DNA of 17,946 bases from MGBC114079 sp964531385 (GTDB lineage Bacteria > Bacillota > Clostridia > Lachnospirales > CAG-274): NCBI GenBank assembly GCA_964531385.1, contig CAZHGC010000035.1:1-17946 (forward strand), given 5' to 3'. The notes beneath the pieces are model-generated. The model searched no databases, was not told the origin of the DNA, and worked only from the letters and a program-made list of their open reading frames with translations. The position numbers were made by a program, and so were the translations under genes. Shown here piece by piece: positions 1 to 5,989 of the stretch (within the stretch, counting starts at the first letter, position 1; each line of letters starts with the position of its first letter).

Positions 1-11
1 GGGGTGTTTTT

Positions 12-206
12 ATGACAAGGCGAGAAGCAGTTGAAATTATTTATGAAGTTATTAACAGTGGGATTATTTCCGAGGAATTGGGGGAAGAATTAACAGAAAT
101 TTGCAACTGTATTTGTGATATTGGTGCTAATTCTTTTGAACAATGTAAATGGGATAAATATATCAATTGTTGTAAGGGGTATTCTTGCTATGAAGATGAA
201 AAATAA
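12..206 (+). CDS. Small cysteine-rich hypothetical protein
   Basis: This encodes a 64-residue protein of unknown function. The ATG follows a GGGGTG ribosome site at positions 1-6, with five bases between, which supports the start. The N-terminal half is acidic and probably helical. The C-terminal half holds seven cysteines (residues 31, 33, 35, 45, 53, 54 and 59), enough for a metal site or disulfides, but the spacing matches no family I recognise. It lies upstream of the scaffold and capsid genes, where small uncharacterised ORFs are common in Firmicute myophages. The promoter of the first toxin-like module starts four bases after its stop codon. A real gene is likely from the ribosome site and tight packing; the function is unknown. 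Confidence 0.6.
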   Translation: MTRREAVEIIYEVINSGIISEELGEELTEICNCICDIGANSFEQCKWDKYINCCKGYSCYEDEK

Positions 207-209
207 ATG

Positions 210-238
210 TTGAAATGATTTATTTTTTGTGGTAGTAT
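210..238 (+). promoter_or_regulatory. Toxin promoter, module 1
   Basis: The -35 TTGAAA (210-215) and -10 TAGTAT (233-238) are separated by 17 bases, with a TGG extension before the -10. The predicted start is near 245. The same arrangement (TTGnnn, 17 bases, TGGTAnnAT) occurs at the three other modules, which supports function. It reads toward the 26-residue peptide at 304. Confidence 0.75.
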
Positions 239-271
239 TTGAATATGGGCAATCGGTGCAGGGTGTGTTAG

Positions 272-296
272 CCTCCTACTCTTAACAGAGGGGAGG
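272..296 (+). promoter_or_regulatory. Hairpin masking the toxin ribosome site, module 1
   Basis: CCTCC (272-276) can pair with GGAGG (292-296), and CTCT (279-282) with AGAG (287-290), around a TAAC loop. This buries the Shine-Dalgarno sequence of the peptide at 304. Module 4 conserves the arrangement (14229-14233 with 14250-14254; CTC 14236-14238 with GAG 14246-14248) although the loop sequence differs, which suggests selection for the structure. Translational masking is typical of type I toxin mRNAs. Confidence 0.6.
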
Positions 297-303
297 TGGT
301 TCT

Positions 304-384
304 ATGAGCAGATATGAGAAAATATATTTGTTATTAACAATTATTATGATTATCATTCAAGTTCTTGAATACATAAAAAAATAA
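304..384 (+). CDS. Hydrophobic 26-aa type I toxin-like peptide, module 1
   Basis: This short gene encodes MSRYEKIYLL, then an Ile/Leu-rich membrane segment, then ...LEYIKK. It has a strong GGGGAGGTGG ribosome site eight bases upstream and its own promoter. The MSx(Y/F)E start, single hydrophobic helix and basic KK end recur in the peptides at 3637, 8422 and 14262 and match the general look of TxpA/BsrG and the 'putative holin-like toxin' (Hol_Tox) family of Firmicutes. Those peptides insert in the membrane, and their synthesis is blocked by an antisense RNA from the opposite strand. A convergent promoter lies at 473-500. Toxicity is inferred from family and layout. Confidence 0.75.
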   Translation: MSRYEKIYLLLTIIMIIIQVLEYIKK

Positions 385-466
385 CAACCCCTGCTTTGGT
401 CGGTGTGGGTTGTTATTTTAACTCAATATAGCTGGCTAACCACATCTTGTGGCGATTGCCTTTTAT
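375..466 (-). ncRNA. Predicted antisense antitoxin RNA, module 1
   Basis: The - strand promoter at 473-500 should start an RNA near 466 that ends in the U7 tract opposite 375-381, after the hairpin 380-390/407-417. The product is about 92 nt. It would be complementary to the last toxin codons and the toxin mRNA terminator, a 3'-overlap layout like RatA with txpA or the shared terminator of the Fst locus. Its 5' part holds the CCACA-AGA-TGTGG hairpin. The ends are predictions from promoter and terminator positions. Confidence 0.6.
380..419. terminator. Bidirectional terminator between toxin and antitoxin, module 1
   Basis: An 11-bp perfect stem (AATAACAACCC 380-390 with GGGTTGTTATT 407-417) has a 16-base loop. 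On the + strand it is followed by a short T run; on the - strand by seven Ts (opposite 375-381), so it should be stronger for the antisense RNA. The seven As on the + strand encode the terminal Lys-Lys of the toxin. Confidence 0.8.
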
Positions 467-472
467 AACTTA

Positions 473-500
473 ATTATATCATAAATAAATCATTTGTAAA
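473..500 (-). promoter_or_regulatory. Antitoxin promoter, module 1
   Basis: Read on the - strand, the -35 is TTTACA (500-495) and the -10 is a consensus TATAAT (478-473) with 16 bases between. It points back toward the toxin. The same hexamers recur in modules 2-4. The consensus -10 suggests it is stronger than the toxin promoter. Confidence 0.8.
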
Positions 501-532
501 GACATTTAAAAAATTTTTAGGTGTCTTTTTTT
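498..532 (+). terminator. Terminator-like hairpin closing module 1
   Basis: AAAGACA (498-504) pairs perfectly with TGTCTTT (522-528), with a further A/T-rich inner stem, and is followed by a run of Ts to 532. The left arm overlaps the -35 box of the antitoxin promoter. It lies in the path of + strand transcription into the scaffold gene. The stretch 541-660 that follows shows only a weak CTTTATT/AATAAAG pairing and no gene. Confidence 0.65.
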
Positions 533-660
533 ATTGTCCTAAGCAAGACACAAAAAGGCTTTATTTTTATACTCTTTTTTGTTTTTGCAGAGAATAAAGA
601 ACAAAGGCGAAACTTCCCGACTGCGAGAGGCAGAATAAAAAATCTATGGAGGTACTAAAA

Positions 661-1263
661 ATGGAATGGTTACGAAAAATCATCGAAAATGCAAAGGTTG
701 ATGACGGGAAAATTGACATTGGTGCCATTATGAAAGAAATCAACTCGGCATTCCCTAAAAACGCTGTTCCCAAATCGGAATTTAATTCTATCAATGAACA
801 GCTTAAAAAGGCAAACGAAACAATCAAAGAGCTTGAAGAAACAGGCAAAGGCAACGAGGATTTACAACTCAAAGTAAAGGAATACGAAACAGAAATTCAA
901 AGGCTTAACATTGAAGCCGAAAACACCAAAAAGGAATTTGTTTTAAAAGAACAGCTTTCGCAGTTGGGAGTCATTGACCCAGACTATTTGATTTACAAAA
1001 ACGGGGGTGTTGAAAAATTTATTTTTGGCAAGGACGGGCGAGCGATTGGACTTGAAGAAGTTATTACGCCGTATAAAGAAAGTGTTCCATACATTTTCAA
1101 CAATGGCAAGCAAACAACCGTATATAAGCCACAAAAAGGCGATGAGTCAAGCGTAAATCCTTTTGCAAAAGAAACATTTAACATTACAAAGCAAGGCGAA
1201 CTATTTAAAGAAAACCCTGCACAGGCTAAGGAATTGGCAGCACAAGCAGGAATAACCATTTAA
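661..1263 (+). CDS. Phage scaffold / minor structural protein, Gp20 family
   Basis: This 200-residue protein matches the Phage_GP20 family, which acts as the capsid assembly scaffold in many Firmicute siphophages and myophages. Residues 1-40 carry the typical N-terminus, including FPKNAVPKSEFN at 31-42. Residues about 41-100 are a highly charged coiled coil. The C-terminus (NPFAKETFNITKQGELFKENP...) is the conserved tail of the family that likely contacts the major capsid protein. I chose the ATG at 661 because GGAGG at 648-652 sits at correct distance; an in-frame ATG at 646 lies before that site. It is immediately upstream of the capsid gene, the usual scaffold position. Module 1 and its terminator-like hairpin precede it. 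Confidence 0.85.
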   Translation: MEWLRKIIENAKVDDGKIDIGAIMKEINSAFPKNAVPKSEFNSINEQLKKANETIKELEETGKGNEDLQLKVKEYETEIQRLNIEAENTKKEFVLKEQLSQLGVIDPDYLIYKNGGVEKFIFGKDGRAIGLEEVITPYKESVPYIFNNGKQTTVYKPQKGDESSVNPFAKETFNITKQGELFKENPAQAKELAAQAGITI

Positions 1264-1277
1264 GGAGGTTTTAAATT

Positions 1278-2278
1278 ATGGCAGGAACAAAATTATCGGA
1301 CGTTATCGTTCCGGAACTTTTTAATCCATACGTTGTAAATAAAAGTATGGAGTTATCAGCTCTCTTTCAGAGCGGGATTGTTACAAACAATAGTGAATTT
1401 GATAGGCTTGCAAGCCAAGCAGCACCTACAGTCAATATGCCGTTTTATGAGGATTTAACGGGAGAATCCGAACAGGTTATTGAAGCATAGATTTGACTGA
1501 CAACAAAATTACATCTAACAAAGATGTTGCGGCAATTATCAGACGTGCTAAAATGTGGAGTGCAACGGATTTATCGGCGGCTTTAAGCGGCAAAGACCCT
1601 ATGGGGGCGATTGTTTCACTTGTATCTAATTTTTGGGTTAGGGATATGCAAAAAGAGCTTGTTGCGATTTTAAAAGGGATATTCGGAAGCTATACGGGTT
1701 CTGAAAGTTCGACAGTTACACCGCTTTCTTCAAACTTGCTTGATATTACATCAGCTTCTTCGGCGGCGGCAAAAATAATTAGTGCAAGTTCGTTTATTGA
1801 TGCACAACAGCTTTTGGGAGATGCTCAAAGTCAGCTTACGGGGGTTATGATGCACTCTGCAACTTGGTCATATCTTAAAAAGCAAAATTTAATTACAACA
1901 GAGCACCCGTCTATCGATGTTTCTTTTGACGCTTATCAAGGCAAAAGAGTTATTATTGATGATGGCTGTCCGGTTGAAAGCGGTACATATACAACCTATT
2001 TGTTTGGGCAGGGGGCTATTGCTTTGGGCAACGGAAGCCCGGAAGGATTTGTTCCGACCGAAACTGATAGGGATAAAAAGAAAGGCTCGAGGGTTGACTA
2101 TCTCATCAACCGCAAGACGTACATTTTGCACCCACGTGGAGTTAAATTTACAAACGCTGACGTTGCAAAAACAGAAGGTCCGTCAAGAACGGAGCTTGCA
2201 AATGCCAAAAACTGGAAACCGGTTTATGAGCCTAAGCAAATTCGTATTGTTGCATTTAAACACAAGATTGGACAGTGA
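1278..2278 (+). pseudogene. Major capsid protein, interrupted by a one-base frameshift
   Basis: Two adjacent reading frames together encode one major capsid protein of the Gp13-like family, which builds the HK97-fold shell. The first (1278-1490, 70 aa, good AAGGAGG ribosome site) holds the typical start KLSDVIVPELFNPYVV and ends at TAG 1488-1490 just after ...GESEQVIEA. The second continues as DLTDNKITSNKDVAAIIRRA from about 1490 to 2278, with no ribosome site of its own. The join lies where family members read continuously (DLtGe..vi.., then DLT..KIT). Restoring one base gives a protein of about 333 aa, a normal length. No slippery heptamer is present, so programmed frameshifting is unlikely. 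This is either a real inactivating deletion or a sequencing error. Confidence 0.8.
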
Positions 2279-2283
2279 TTATT

Positions 2284-2625
2284 ATGCTTAAAAAGCTGTT
2301 ATTGATTTTAGGTAAAAGCAACCCGACAAGCGAAGAAACAGAGCTTTTACAGTTTGTATTAGATACAGCTACCCAAAAGGTTTTGAGCTATTGTAACATT
2401 GACAAAATACCGGAGGGACTTACCAATACAGTTGTCAGAATGGCTGCTGATATTTGGAGAATAGAGGGTTATGGAAGCGAAAGTAAACCGCAAGAGGTTA
2501 CGTCAGTTAAAAGGGGTGATGTTTCAACCTCTTTTGCTTCTGTTTCAACGACAGAGACGGTTTTGGGCGATTATTTAAGCAAATACAAATCTGTTTTGAA
2601 CCATTACAGAAAGCTGAGGTGGTAG
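2284..2625 (+). CDS. Head-tail connector, gp6/YqbG-like
   Basis: This 113-residue protein has the look of the gp6-like head-tail connector (adaptor) family that sits below the portal. Residues about 8-60 show an all-helical pattern (TSEETELLQFVLDTATQKVL...GLTNTVVRMAADIWR), as seen for the two-helix core of gp6/gp15 adaptors. The C-terminal part, with VTSVKRGDVSTSF and a final helix ending YRKLRW, also fits. Its place directly after the capsid gene is the standard one. The ATG at 2284 is chosen; a GTG at 2275 overlapping the capsid stop is an alternative. Neither has a clear ribosome site, so translational coupling to the capsid gene is likely. That matters if the capsid gene is truncated. Confidence 0.7.
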   Translation: MLKKLLLILGKSNPTSEETELLQFVLDTATQKVLSYCNIDKIPEGLTNTVVRMAADIWRIEGYGSESKPQEVTSVKRGDVSTSFASVSTTETVLGDYLSKYKSVLNHYRKLRW

Positions 2626-2626
2626 C

Positions 2627-2986
2627 TTGTTTGGCAATGTTAAGGCTGAAAGAAGAGCCATTGAAGCAACGTATACAGACACTTGCGACGTAATTAGAAC
2701 CGTTGAAAAGGAAGTTAATTATATCAACAAAAGGGTTACGGAAAAGGTTTATGAAAATATCCCTTGCGGGTTGGTTATGGGGAAAAGCCCAACTAATCAA
2801 ACAGATACTTTTGCAGTGTTTAATTATTCTGTTAAAGTTATTATGCCTCCGGAGCCTGTTATTTTAGCAGGCGATAAATTTGTTGTCAGGCGGTTTGGGC
2901 AAGTGCTTGAATACAATTCTGCCGGAGATTCGGCAAAATACGAAACACATCAGGAAGTTATGCTTGTAAAGGAAGATGCCGTATGA
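2627..2986 (+). CDS. Head closure / minor capsid protein (YqbH/XkdH position)
   Basis: This 119-residue protein starts at TTG 2627, which follows GAGGTGG (2615-2621) at good spacing one base after the previous stop. The content, TYTDTCDVIRTVEK near the N-terminus and several predicted beta strands (VKVIMPPEPVILAGDKFVVRRFG), fits the small beta-barrel stopper/head-closure proteins that follow the gp6-like adaptor. In those proteins an opening 'DTC.V.R' strand is common. The assignment rests on position and overall pattern more than on a diagnostic motif. Its stop overlaps the start of the next gene in ATGA (2983-2986), indicating coupled translation within the head-completion group. Confidence 0.6.
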   Translation: MFGNVKAERRAIEATYTDTCDVIRTVEKEVNYINKRVTEKVYENIPCGLVMGKSPTNQTDTFAVFNYSVKVIMPPEPVILAGDKFVVRRFGQVLEYNSAGDSAKYETHQEVMLVKEDAV

Positions 2987-3474
2987 GAGCAAAGGTTGAT
3001 TGTCGAGAATTAAAGAACTTTAAAAAGAAGCTGCAAAAAATTAAAGAAGAATTGCCGAATAAGCTTGGAGAAATGGCTGTTGCGGAAGGTGTTAAATTTG
3101 TTAAAGAGGCAAAAAGGATTGTTGACAATGAAAGAATTTACGCAAGCCGAAACTATAAAAGGAGTTTTCACAGCGATAACGAGGCAAAGGTTGAGGGCGG
3201 AAAAATAACTGTTGGGGTTGGAAACACCGCTAATTATGCAAGCTTTGTTGAAAAAGGTTTTAGAAGCCACTTTGTTCCGGGGTATTGGCAAGGAGATGTG
3301 TTTGTTTATGACAGAAGGGCAAAAGGCGGTATGTATGTTGGTCCTTATAAGGGCGTTGTTGAAGGGCGTTGGGTTGTTAAACGTGCTATACATACTGTTA
3401 AATTGACCCAAAATGCAAGGCTTAAAAGAAAGATTGAACAGTATCTCAATCAGGAATTGAATGGTGGTGAGTAG
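2983..3474 (+). CDS. HK97 gp10-like head-tail joining protein (YqbI/XkdI-like)
   Basis: This 163-residue protein fits the HK97 gp10 family of head-tail joining/tail completion proteins. The N-terminus (ELKNFKKKLQKIKEELP) is a charged helix, followed by conserved helix VAEGVKFVKEAKRIV. The middle has GKITVGVGNTANYASFVEKG, where 'YA.FVE.G' is the recognisable family motif. The region FRSHFVPGYWQGDVFVYDRR and a basic C-terminal helix complete the domain. The start overlaps the stop of the upstream gene (ATGA), and AAGGAAG lies upstream. It is the last gene before the second toxin-like module, so the head-completion group ends here. The YqbG, YqbH, YqbI order matches the Bacillus skin/PBSX elements. 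Confidence 0.8.
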   Translation: MRAKVDCRELKNFKKKLQKIKEELPNKLGEMAVAEGVKFVKEAKRIVDNERIYASRNYKRSFHSDNEAKVEGGKITVGVGNTANYASFVEKGFRSHFVPGYWQGDVFVYDRRAKGGMYVGPYKGVVEGRWVVKRAIHTVKLTQNARLKRKIEQYLNQELNGGE

Positions 3475-3496
3475 GTGAAATATTTGGAGATTTGTG

Positions 3497-3525
3497 TTGA
3501 ATAAATTTATGGTTTATGGTAAAAT
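3497..3525 (+). promoter_or_regulatory. Toxin promoter, module 2
   Basis: The -35 TTGAAT (3497-3502), a 17-base spacer and the extended -10 TGGTAAAAT (hexamer 3520-3525) give a good sigma-A promoter with a start near 3532. The stretch GGTTTATGGTAA around the -10 is repeated at the moron promoter (7129-7140). Confidence 0.8.
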
Positions 3526-3605
3526 TTGATATGGGTAATTGAAAATGATTACGGCTATTTATTTTTTAGCTTTTTGCCGACTTTATTTTAGGATAAAGGA
3601 GGTGA

Positions 3606-3631
3606 CACTTCCGATTTTGAGATTGGAGGTG
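3606..3631 (+). promoter_or_regulatory. Ribosome-site hairpin and decoy site, module 2
   Basis: CACTTCC (3606-3612) can pair with GGAGGTG (3625-3631), the ribosome site of the peptide at 3637, with one G-U pair. A second, identical GGAGGTG at 3598-3604 lies directly upstream and could compete for the same CACTTCC or act as a standby site. It has no sensible start codon of its own. Module 3 also has the upstream GGAGGTG (8351-8357), followed by CACTCTC. Confidence 0.5.
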
Positions 3632-3636
3632 GTTGT

Positions 3637-3723
3637 ATGTCAATATTTGAAGCGTTATACATAATGATTGCTTTTGCAGAGCTTGTAATAATGTTGTTGA
3701 CATATTTAGGTACAAAAAAATAG
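3637..3723 (+). CDS. Hydrophobic 28-aa type I toxin-like peptide, module 2
   Basis: The peptide begins MSIFEALYIMIAFAELV, continues through a Leu/Met-rich membrane span, and ends GTKK. Of the four peptides in the window it is closest to the classic 'holin-like toxin' pattern (MSxYEALxxMIxF...KK). GGAGGTGG ends six bases before the ATG, and a dedicated promoter lies at 3497-3525. An antisense promoter faces it from 3937. It sits between the head-joining gene and the tail terminator gene, yet with its own promoter and terminator it should be expressed apart from the structural operon. Membrane toxicity is a family-based inference. Confidence 0.8.
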   Translation: MSIFEALYIMIAFAELVIMLLTYLGTKK

Positions 3724-3754
3724 TAGCCCCTCCCGCTAAGTTGTGGCTACTATT
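3719..3754. terminator. Bidirectional terminator between toxin and antitoxin, module 2
   Basis: AATAGTAGCC (3719-3728) pairs perfectly with GGCTACTATT (3745-3754). The + strand has a short T run; the - strand has seven Ts opposite 3714-3720. The loop carries CCTCCC, which on the toxin mRNA could pair with the G-rich ribosome site. Module 3 conserves the stem exactly. Confidence 0.8.
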
Positions 3755-3799
3755 TTAATGTAACTGCTTTTTAGTCGGCAAATCATTTTCGATTGCCTG

Positions 3800-3897
3800 T
3801 GAGGCACTGATTATGAGCTTGCATAAGTAAAATCGGTTTGAAACAAAAATGATTCTATTTTGTTTTAAATTGATTTTACGCAAGCGATTGTGCCTCA
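3800..3897. repeat. 98-nt palindromic element in the module 2 antitoxin leader
   Basis: The ends TGAGGCAC (3800-3807) and GTGCCTCA (3890-3897) are perfect inverted repeats. Inside, AAGC/GCTT, TAAAATC/GATTTTA and AAACAAAA/TTTTGTTT pair in order, giving one long imperfect hairpin. Its reverse complement is homologous over the whole length to 8189-8286. It separates the antitoxin promoter from the conserved module end, so it would form a 5'-terminal hairpin on the antisense RNA. Modules 1 and 4 lack it. Confidence 0.75.
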
Positions 3898-3908
3898 TTT
3901 CTAAGATA

Positions 3909-3937
3909 ATTATATCATAAATATGTTGTTTTGTAAA
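3909..3937 (-). promoter_or_regulatory. Antitoxin promoter, module 2
   Basis: On the - strand, TTTACA (3937-3932) and TATAAT (3914-3909) are separated by 17 bases. The predicted start is near 3902. The -35 overlaps the left arm of the terminator hairpin that precedes the next structural gene. Confidence 0.8.
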
Positions 3938-3968
3938 GATGTCAATTTGAAAATTGATGTCTTTTTTT
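3935..3968 (+). terminator. Terminator-like hairpin closing module 2
   Basis: AAAGATGTCAATTT (3935-3948) pairs with AAATTGATGTCTTT (3951-3964) through 14 positions, two of them G-U, and is followed by Ts to 3968. The ribosome site GGAGGTGG (3972-3979) of the tail terminator gene comes directly after. Late transcription must read through it. Confidence 0.7.
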
Positions 3969-3983
3969 ATTGGAGGTGGTTGA

Positions 3984-4397
3984 TTGTTTACAAATGCAAT
4001 AGTTGAGGGGATAGCGAAGAAAATAAAAACCGCTTTTCCCGAGAAGAAAATTGAGCTTGAGGCTATACCGAGCAATGCGGTTGGGAAGATTTTTGTAAGC
4101 ATTGTTGACACAAAAAATAAAAACGAGCTTGGCGGAGTTAAGAGGACAGAACTTAGCTTTGACATATCTTATTGGTGCAAAGACAGCGAAAATATCGAAT
4201 ATAATGACTGGGTAACTAAAATTAGTTTGCTACTTGACACTATTGAAACGGCAGACGGAAAAAGCTATCGAACTCAAAACAAAAACGGTCAAAAAGGTGA
4301 TGGTGTGTATCATTTTTTGTTTGATTTAACATACAGGTACAGGACAGTTGACGATAACAAAATGACATCACTTAATCAGAAAGGGGTGACGAAATAA
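3984..4397 (+). CDS. Phage tail terminator protein (DUF6838-like)
   Basis: This 137-residue protein resembles the tail terminator family found just before the sheath gene in Firmicute myophages. It caps the finished tail and joins it to the head. It has an N-terminal helix (AIVEGIAKKIKTAFP), then IFVSIVDTKNKNELGGVKRTELSFDISYW and a final strand FLFDLTYRYRTV, the alpha/beta pattern of that family. The start is TTG 3984, seven bases after GGAGG; no ATG fits. This ribosome site abuts the terminator hairpin closing module 2, so initiation and read-through may be linked. The stop shares an A with the ATG of the next gene (TAATG), showing coupling. Confidence 0.75.
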   Translation: MFTNAIVEGIAKKIKTAFPEKKIELEAIPSNAVGKIFVSIVDTKNKNELGGVKRTELSFDISYWCKDSENIEYNDWVTKISLLLDTIETADGKSYRTQNKNGQKGDGVYHFLFDLTYRYRTVDDNKMTSLNQKGVTK

Positions 4398-4633
4398 TGG
4401 CAAAAGCGAAGGATTTTGTTTCGGACGATTTGAGCAAGGTTGTTGAAAGCGGCGGAACTATTGCTGAGGCGGCAGGAATTGACGTTAAATATCCGAAGCA
4501 ACAATTTTTGAAAAGCGAGAAGTTTAAACGGCACAGAGATTTGATTGATGTGTTGCTTGAGGGCAGTAAATTTTACAGCAAAAGCGAAGTTGAAAAGGCT
4601 ATTGAAAGCTATTTGAAAAGGAGCGTGAAATAA
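4397..4633 (+). CDS. Small conserved-position phage protein, function unknown
   Basis: This 78-residue protein has no assigned function that I recognise. It starts at ATG 4397, overlapping the stop of the tail terminator gene by one base, so it is translationally coupled. The first half is acidic and Gly/Ala-rich (VVESGGTIAEAAGIDVKYPK). The second half is a basic helical segment with QFLKSEKFKRHRDLIDVLL and YSKSEVEKAIESYLKRSVK, which resembles the 'small protein before the sheath' seen in related clostridial prophages. No membrane segment, signal peptide or metal site is visible. Position suggests a tail-assembly accessory role, but this is a guess from neighbours. Confidence 0.65.
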   Translation: MAKAKDFVSDDLSKVVESGGTIAEAAGIDVKYPKQQFLKSEKFKRHRDLIDVLLEGSKFYSKSEVEKAIESYLKRSVK

Positions 4634-4634
4634 T

Positions 4635-5975
4635 ATGGCGGCAGGTGGTGGAGTTTTTACAACTCAAAACAAAGTTTTACCGGGGGCTTATATAAATTTT
4701 GTTTCTAAGGCGAGGGCTTTGGGAACGGTTGGAGAAAGGGGCATTGTTGCAATGCCTTTTATTGGTTCTTGGGGCAAGGAAGGCGAGGTTGTTTCCGTTA
4801 CGGCGGAGGATTTGCAGAAAAATTGTTTGAGCATTTTTGGCTATGCGTATACAGACGATAAAATGTTGCCCTTAAGAGAAGTTTTTAAGGGGGCGAGCGA
4901 AGTTAAATTGTATCGCCTTGGCACAGGAACAAAGGCAACGGCAACTATCGGAAGTGATAGCAACACAATGACAGTTACGGCTGTTTGCGGAGGTGCGAGA
5001 GGCAATGACATCAAAATTATTGTTGAGAACGATATTGACAGCGAGGGGAATTTTATTGTTAAGACGTTGGTTGGAAGTGACCTTATTGAAGCTGATAATC
5101 AGACTGTTTCGGGTGTTTCGGAGCTTGTTGCAAACGATTTTGTTACATTTAGCGGTACAGCGATTACGGCAACAGCGGGCACAAGCTTGACAGGCGGAGC
5201 AGACGCTGAAATTAAGGGAAATGACTATTCGACATTTTTGGATAAAATTGAGGCAGAAGACTTTACAACAATCTTGTATGCCGGAGATGATGAAACCACA
5301 AAAGGGCTGTTTGTTAGCTTTGTTAAGAGATTACGTGATGAGGAGGGATATAAAGTTAGTTGTGTGTTGCACGACTACTCAAAAGCTGATTTTGAGGGTG
5401 TTATATCAGTTAAAAACGAGTGTGGGGCTATTGACGGTGTTATTGGCAAAACAGGGCTTGTTTATTGGGTTGCCGGAAAGACGGCAGGAGCAGAAGTGAA
5501 CGAAAGTTTAACCAATGAAACCTATGACGGTGAGCTTGATGTTTTGGCGACATATAAAAAGTCGGAGCTTAAAGAGCTTATCGAAAAAGGTCAGTTTGCT
5601 TTTTATGGCGAGAAAGGCATTTACAAGGTACTTAAAGACATCAATACATTTGTTTCGGCTGCTGTTGATAAAAACAGTGATTTTGCCAATAATCAGGTTG
5701 TTAGAGTTTTGGACGCTATTGCCAACGATACGGCAAGGATTTTTGACCAATATTATCTTGGCAAAGTGCAAAACAACACGCTTGGAAGAGATTTGTTTAA
5801 AACAGAGCTTATTAATTATCACGAAAAATTGCAAAGTTTGCAAGCTATTCAAAACTTTGAGACAACCGATATAATCGTTGATAAAGGTGTTGAAAAGGGT
5901 GACGTTGTTGTAAATGAATATATTGAGCCTGTTGGGGCAATGGACAAGCTTTATATGACTTGTATTGTTGAATAA
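4635..5975 (+). CDS. xkdK: Contractile tail sheath protein
   Basis: This 446-residue protein is a tail sheath of the XkdK type. It polymerises around the tail tube and contracts to drive the tube into the cell envelope. The N-terminal VFTTQNKVLPGAYINFVS is highly characteristic of the family, as is the C-terminal IEPVGAMDKLYMTCIVE. Residues about 95-195 form a Thr/Gly-rich insertion domain (GTGTKATATIGSDSNTMT...TAGTSLTGGAD), expected on the sheath exterior. The length is normal for the family (about 440-470). AAGGAG upstream supports the ATG at 4635, one base after the previous stop. It is followed by the tube gene, the standard sheath-tube pair. Confidence 0.93.
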   Translation: MAAGGGVFTTQNKVLPGAYINFVSKARALGTVGERGIVAMPFIGSWGKEGEVVSVTAEDLQKNCLSIFGYAYTDDKMLPLREVFKGASEVKLYRLGTGTKATATIGSDSNTMTVTAVCGGARGNDIKIIVENDIDSEGNFIVKTLVGSDLIEADNQTVSGVSELVANDFVTFSGTAITATAGTSLTGGADAEIKGNDYSTFLDKIEAEDFTTILYAGDDETTKGLFVSFVKRLRDEEGYKVSCVLHDYSKADFEGVISVKNECGAIDGVIGKTGLVYWVAGKTAGAEVNESLTNETYDGELDVLATYKKSELKELIEKGQFAFYGEKGIYKVLKDINTFVSAAVDKNSDFANNQVVRVLDAIANDTARIFDQYYLGKVQNNTLGRDLFKTELINYHEKLQSLQAIQNFETTDIIVDKGVEKGDVVVNEYIEPVGAMDKLYMTCIVE

Positions 5976-5989
5976 AAGGAGGTTAAATT

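Larger units (their letters stand above)
248..460. repeat. Inverted-repeat ends of module 1
   Basis: The left arm (248-273, GGCAATCG...TGTGTTAGCC) is the near reverse complement of the right arm (434-460, GGCTAACCACA...CGATTGCC). Eight outer bases match exactly and ten of eleven inner bases match. The arms flank the toxin ORF and its terminator, so the predicted toxin and antitoxin RNAs begin with similar rather than complementary sequence. The right arm contains a perfect CCACA/TGTGG hairpin with a three-base loop. Confidence 0.7.
3534..3797. repeat. Inverted-repeat ends of module 2
   Basis: The left leader has GGTAATTGAAAATGATT (3534-3550) and later TTTTTGCCGACT (3571-3582). The right end (about 3774-3797), read on the - strand, gives GGCAATCGAAAATGATTTG followed by CCGACT. 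The toxin mRNA and the antisense RNA therefore share leader sequence. Module 3 has the same arrangement: left 8289-8334, right 8557-8580. Confidence 0.7.
3714..3902 (-). ncRNA. Predicted antisense antitoxin RNA, module 2
   Basis: From the - strand promoter at 3909-3937 an RNA should start near 3902 and end at the U7 tract opposite 3714-3720. It is about 189 nt, roughly twice the length of the other three, because a 98-nt palindrome (3800-3897) occupies its 5' end. It overlaps the toxin mRNA at the Lys-Lys-stop codons and terminator hairpin. The ends are predicted only. Confidence 0.55.

Noticed and set aside
1488..1496. Programmed frameshift in the major capsid gene
   Set aside because: No slippery heptamer or stimulatory stem is present, and the +1 frame stops immediately; a single-base deletion or sequencing error is simpler.
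3800..3897. Repeats as part of a CRISPR array
   Set aside because: There is a single long hairpin per site and no regularly spaced short repeats with spacers.
3755..4165. 136-codon open frame on the - strand
   Set aside because: It runs antisense through the module 2 palindrome and tail terminator gene, has low-complexity Phe/Ser/Ile content and no ribosome site; it is a shadow of the AT-rich + strand genes.
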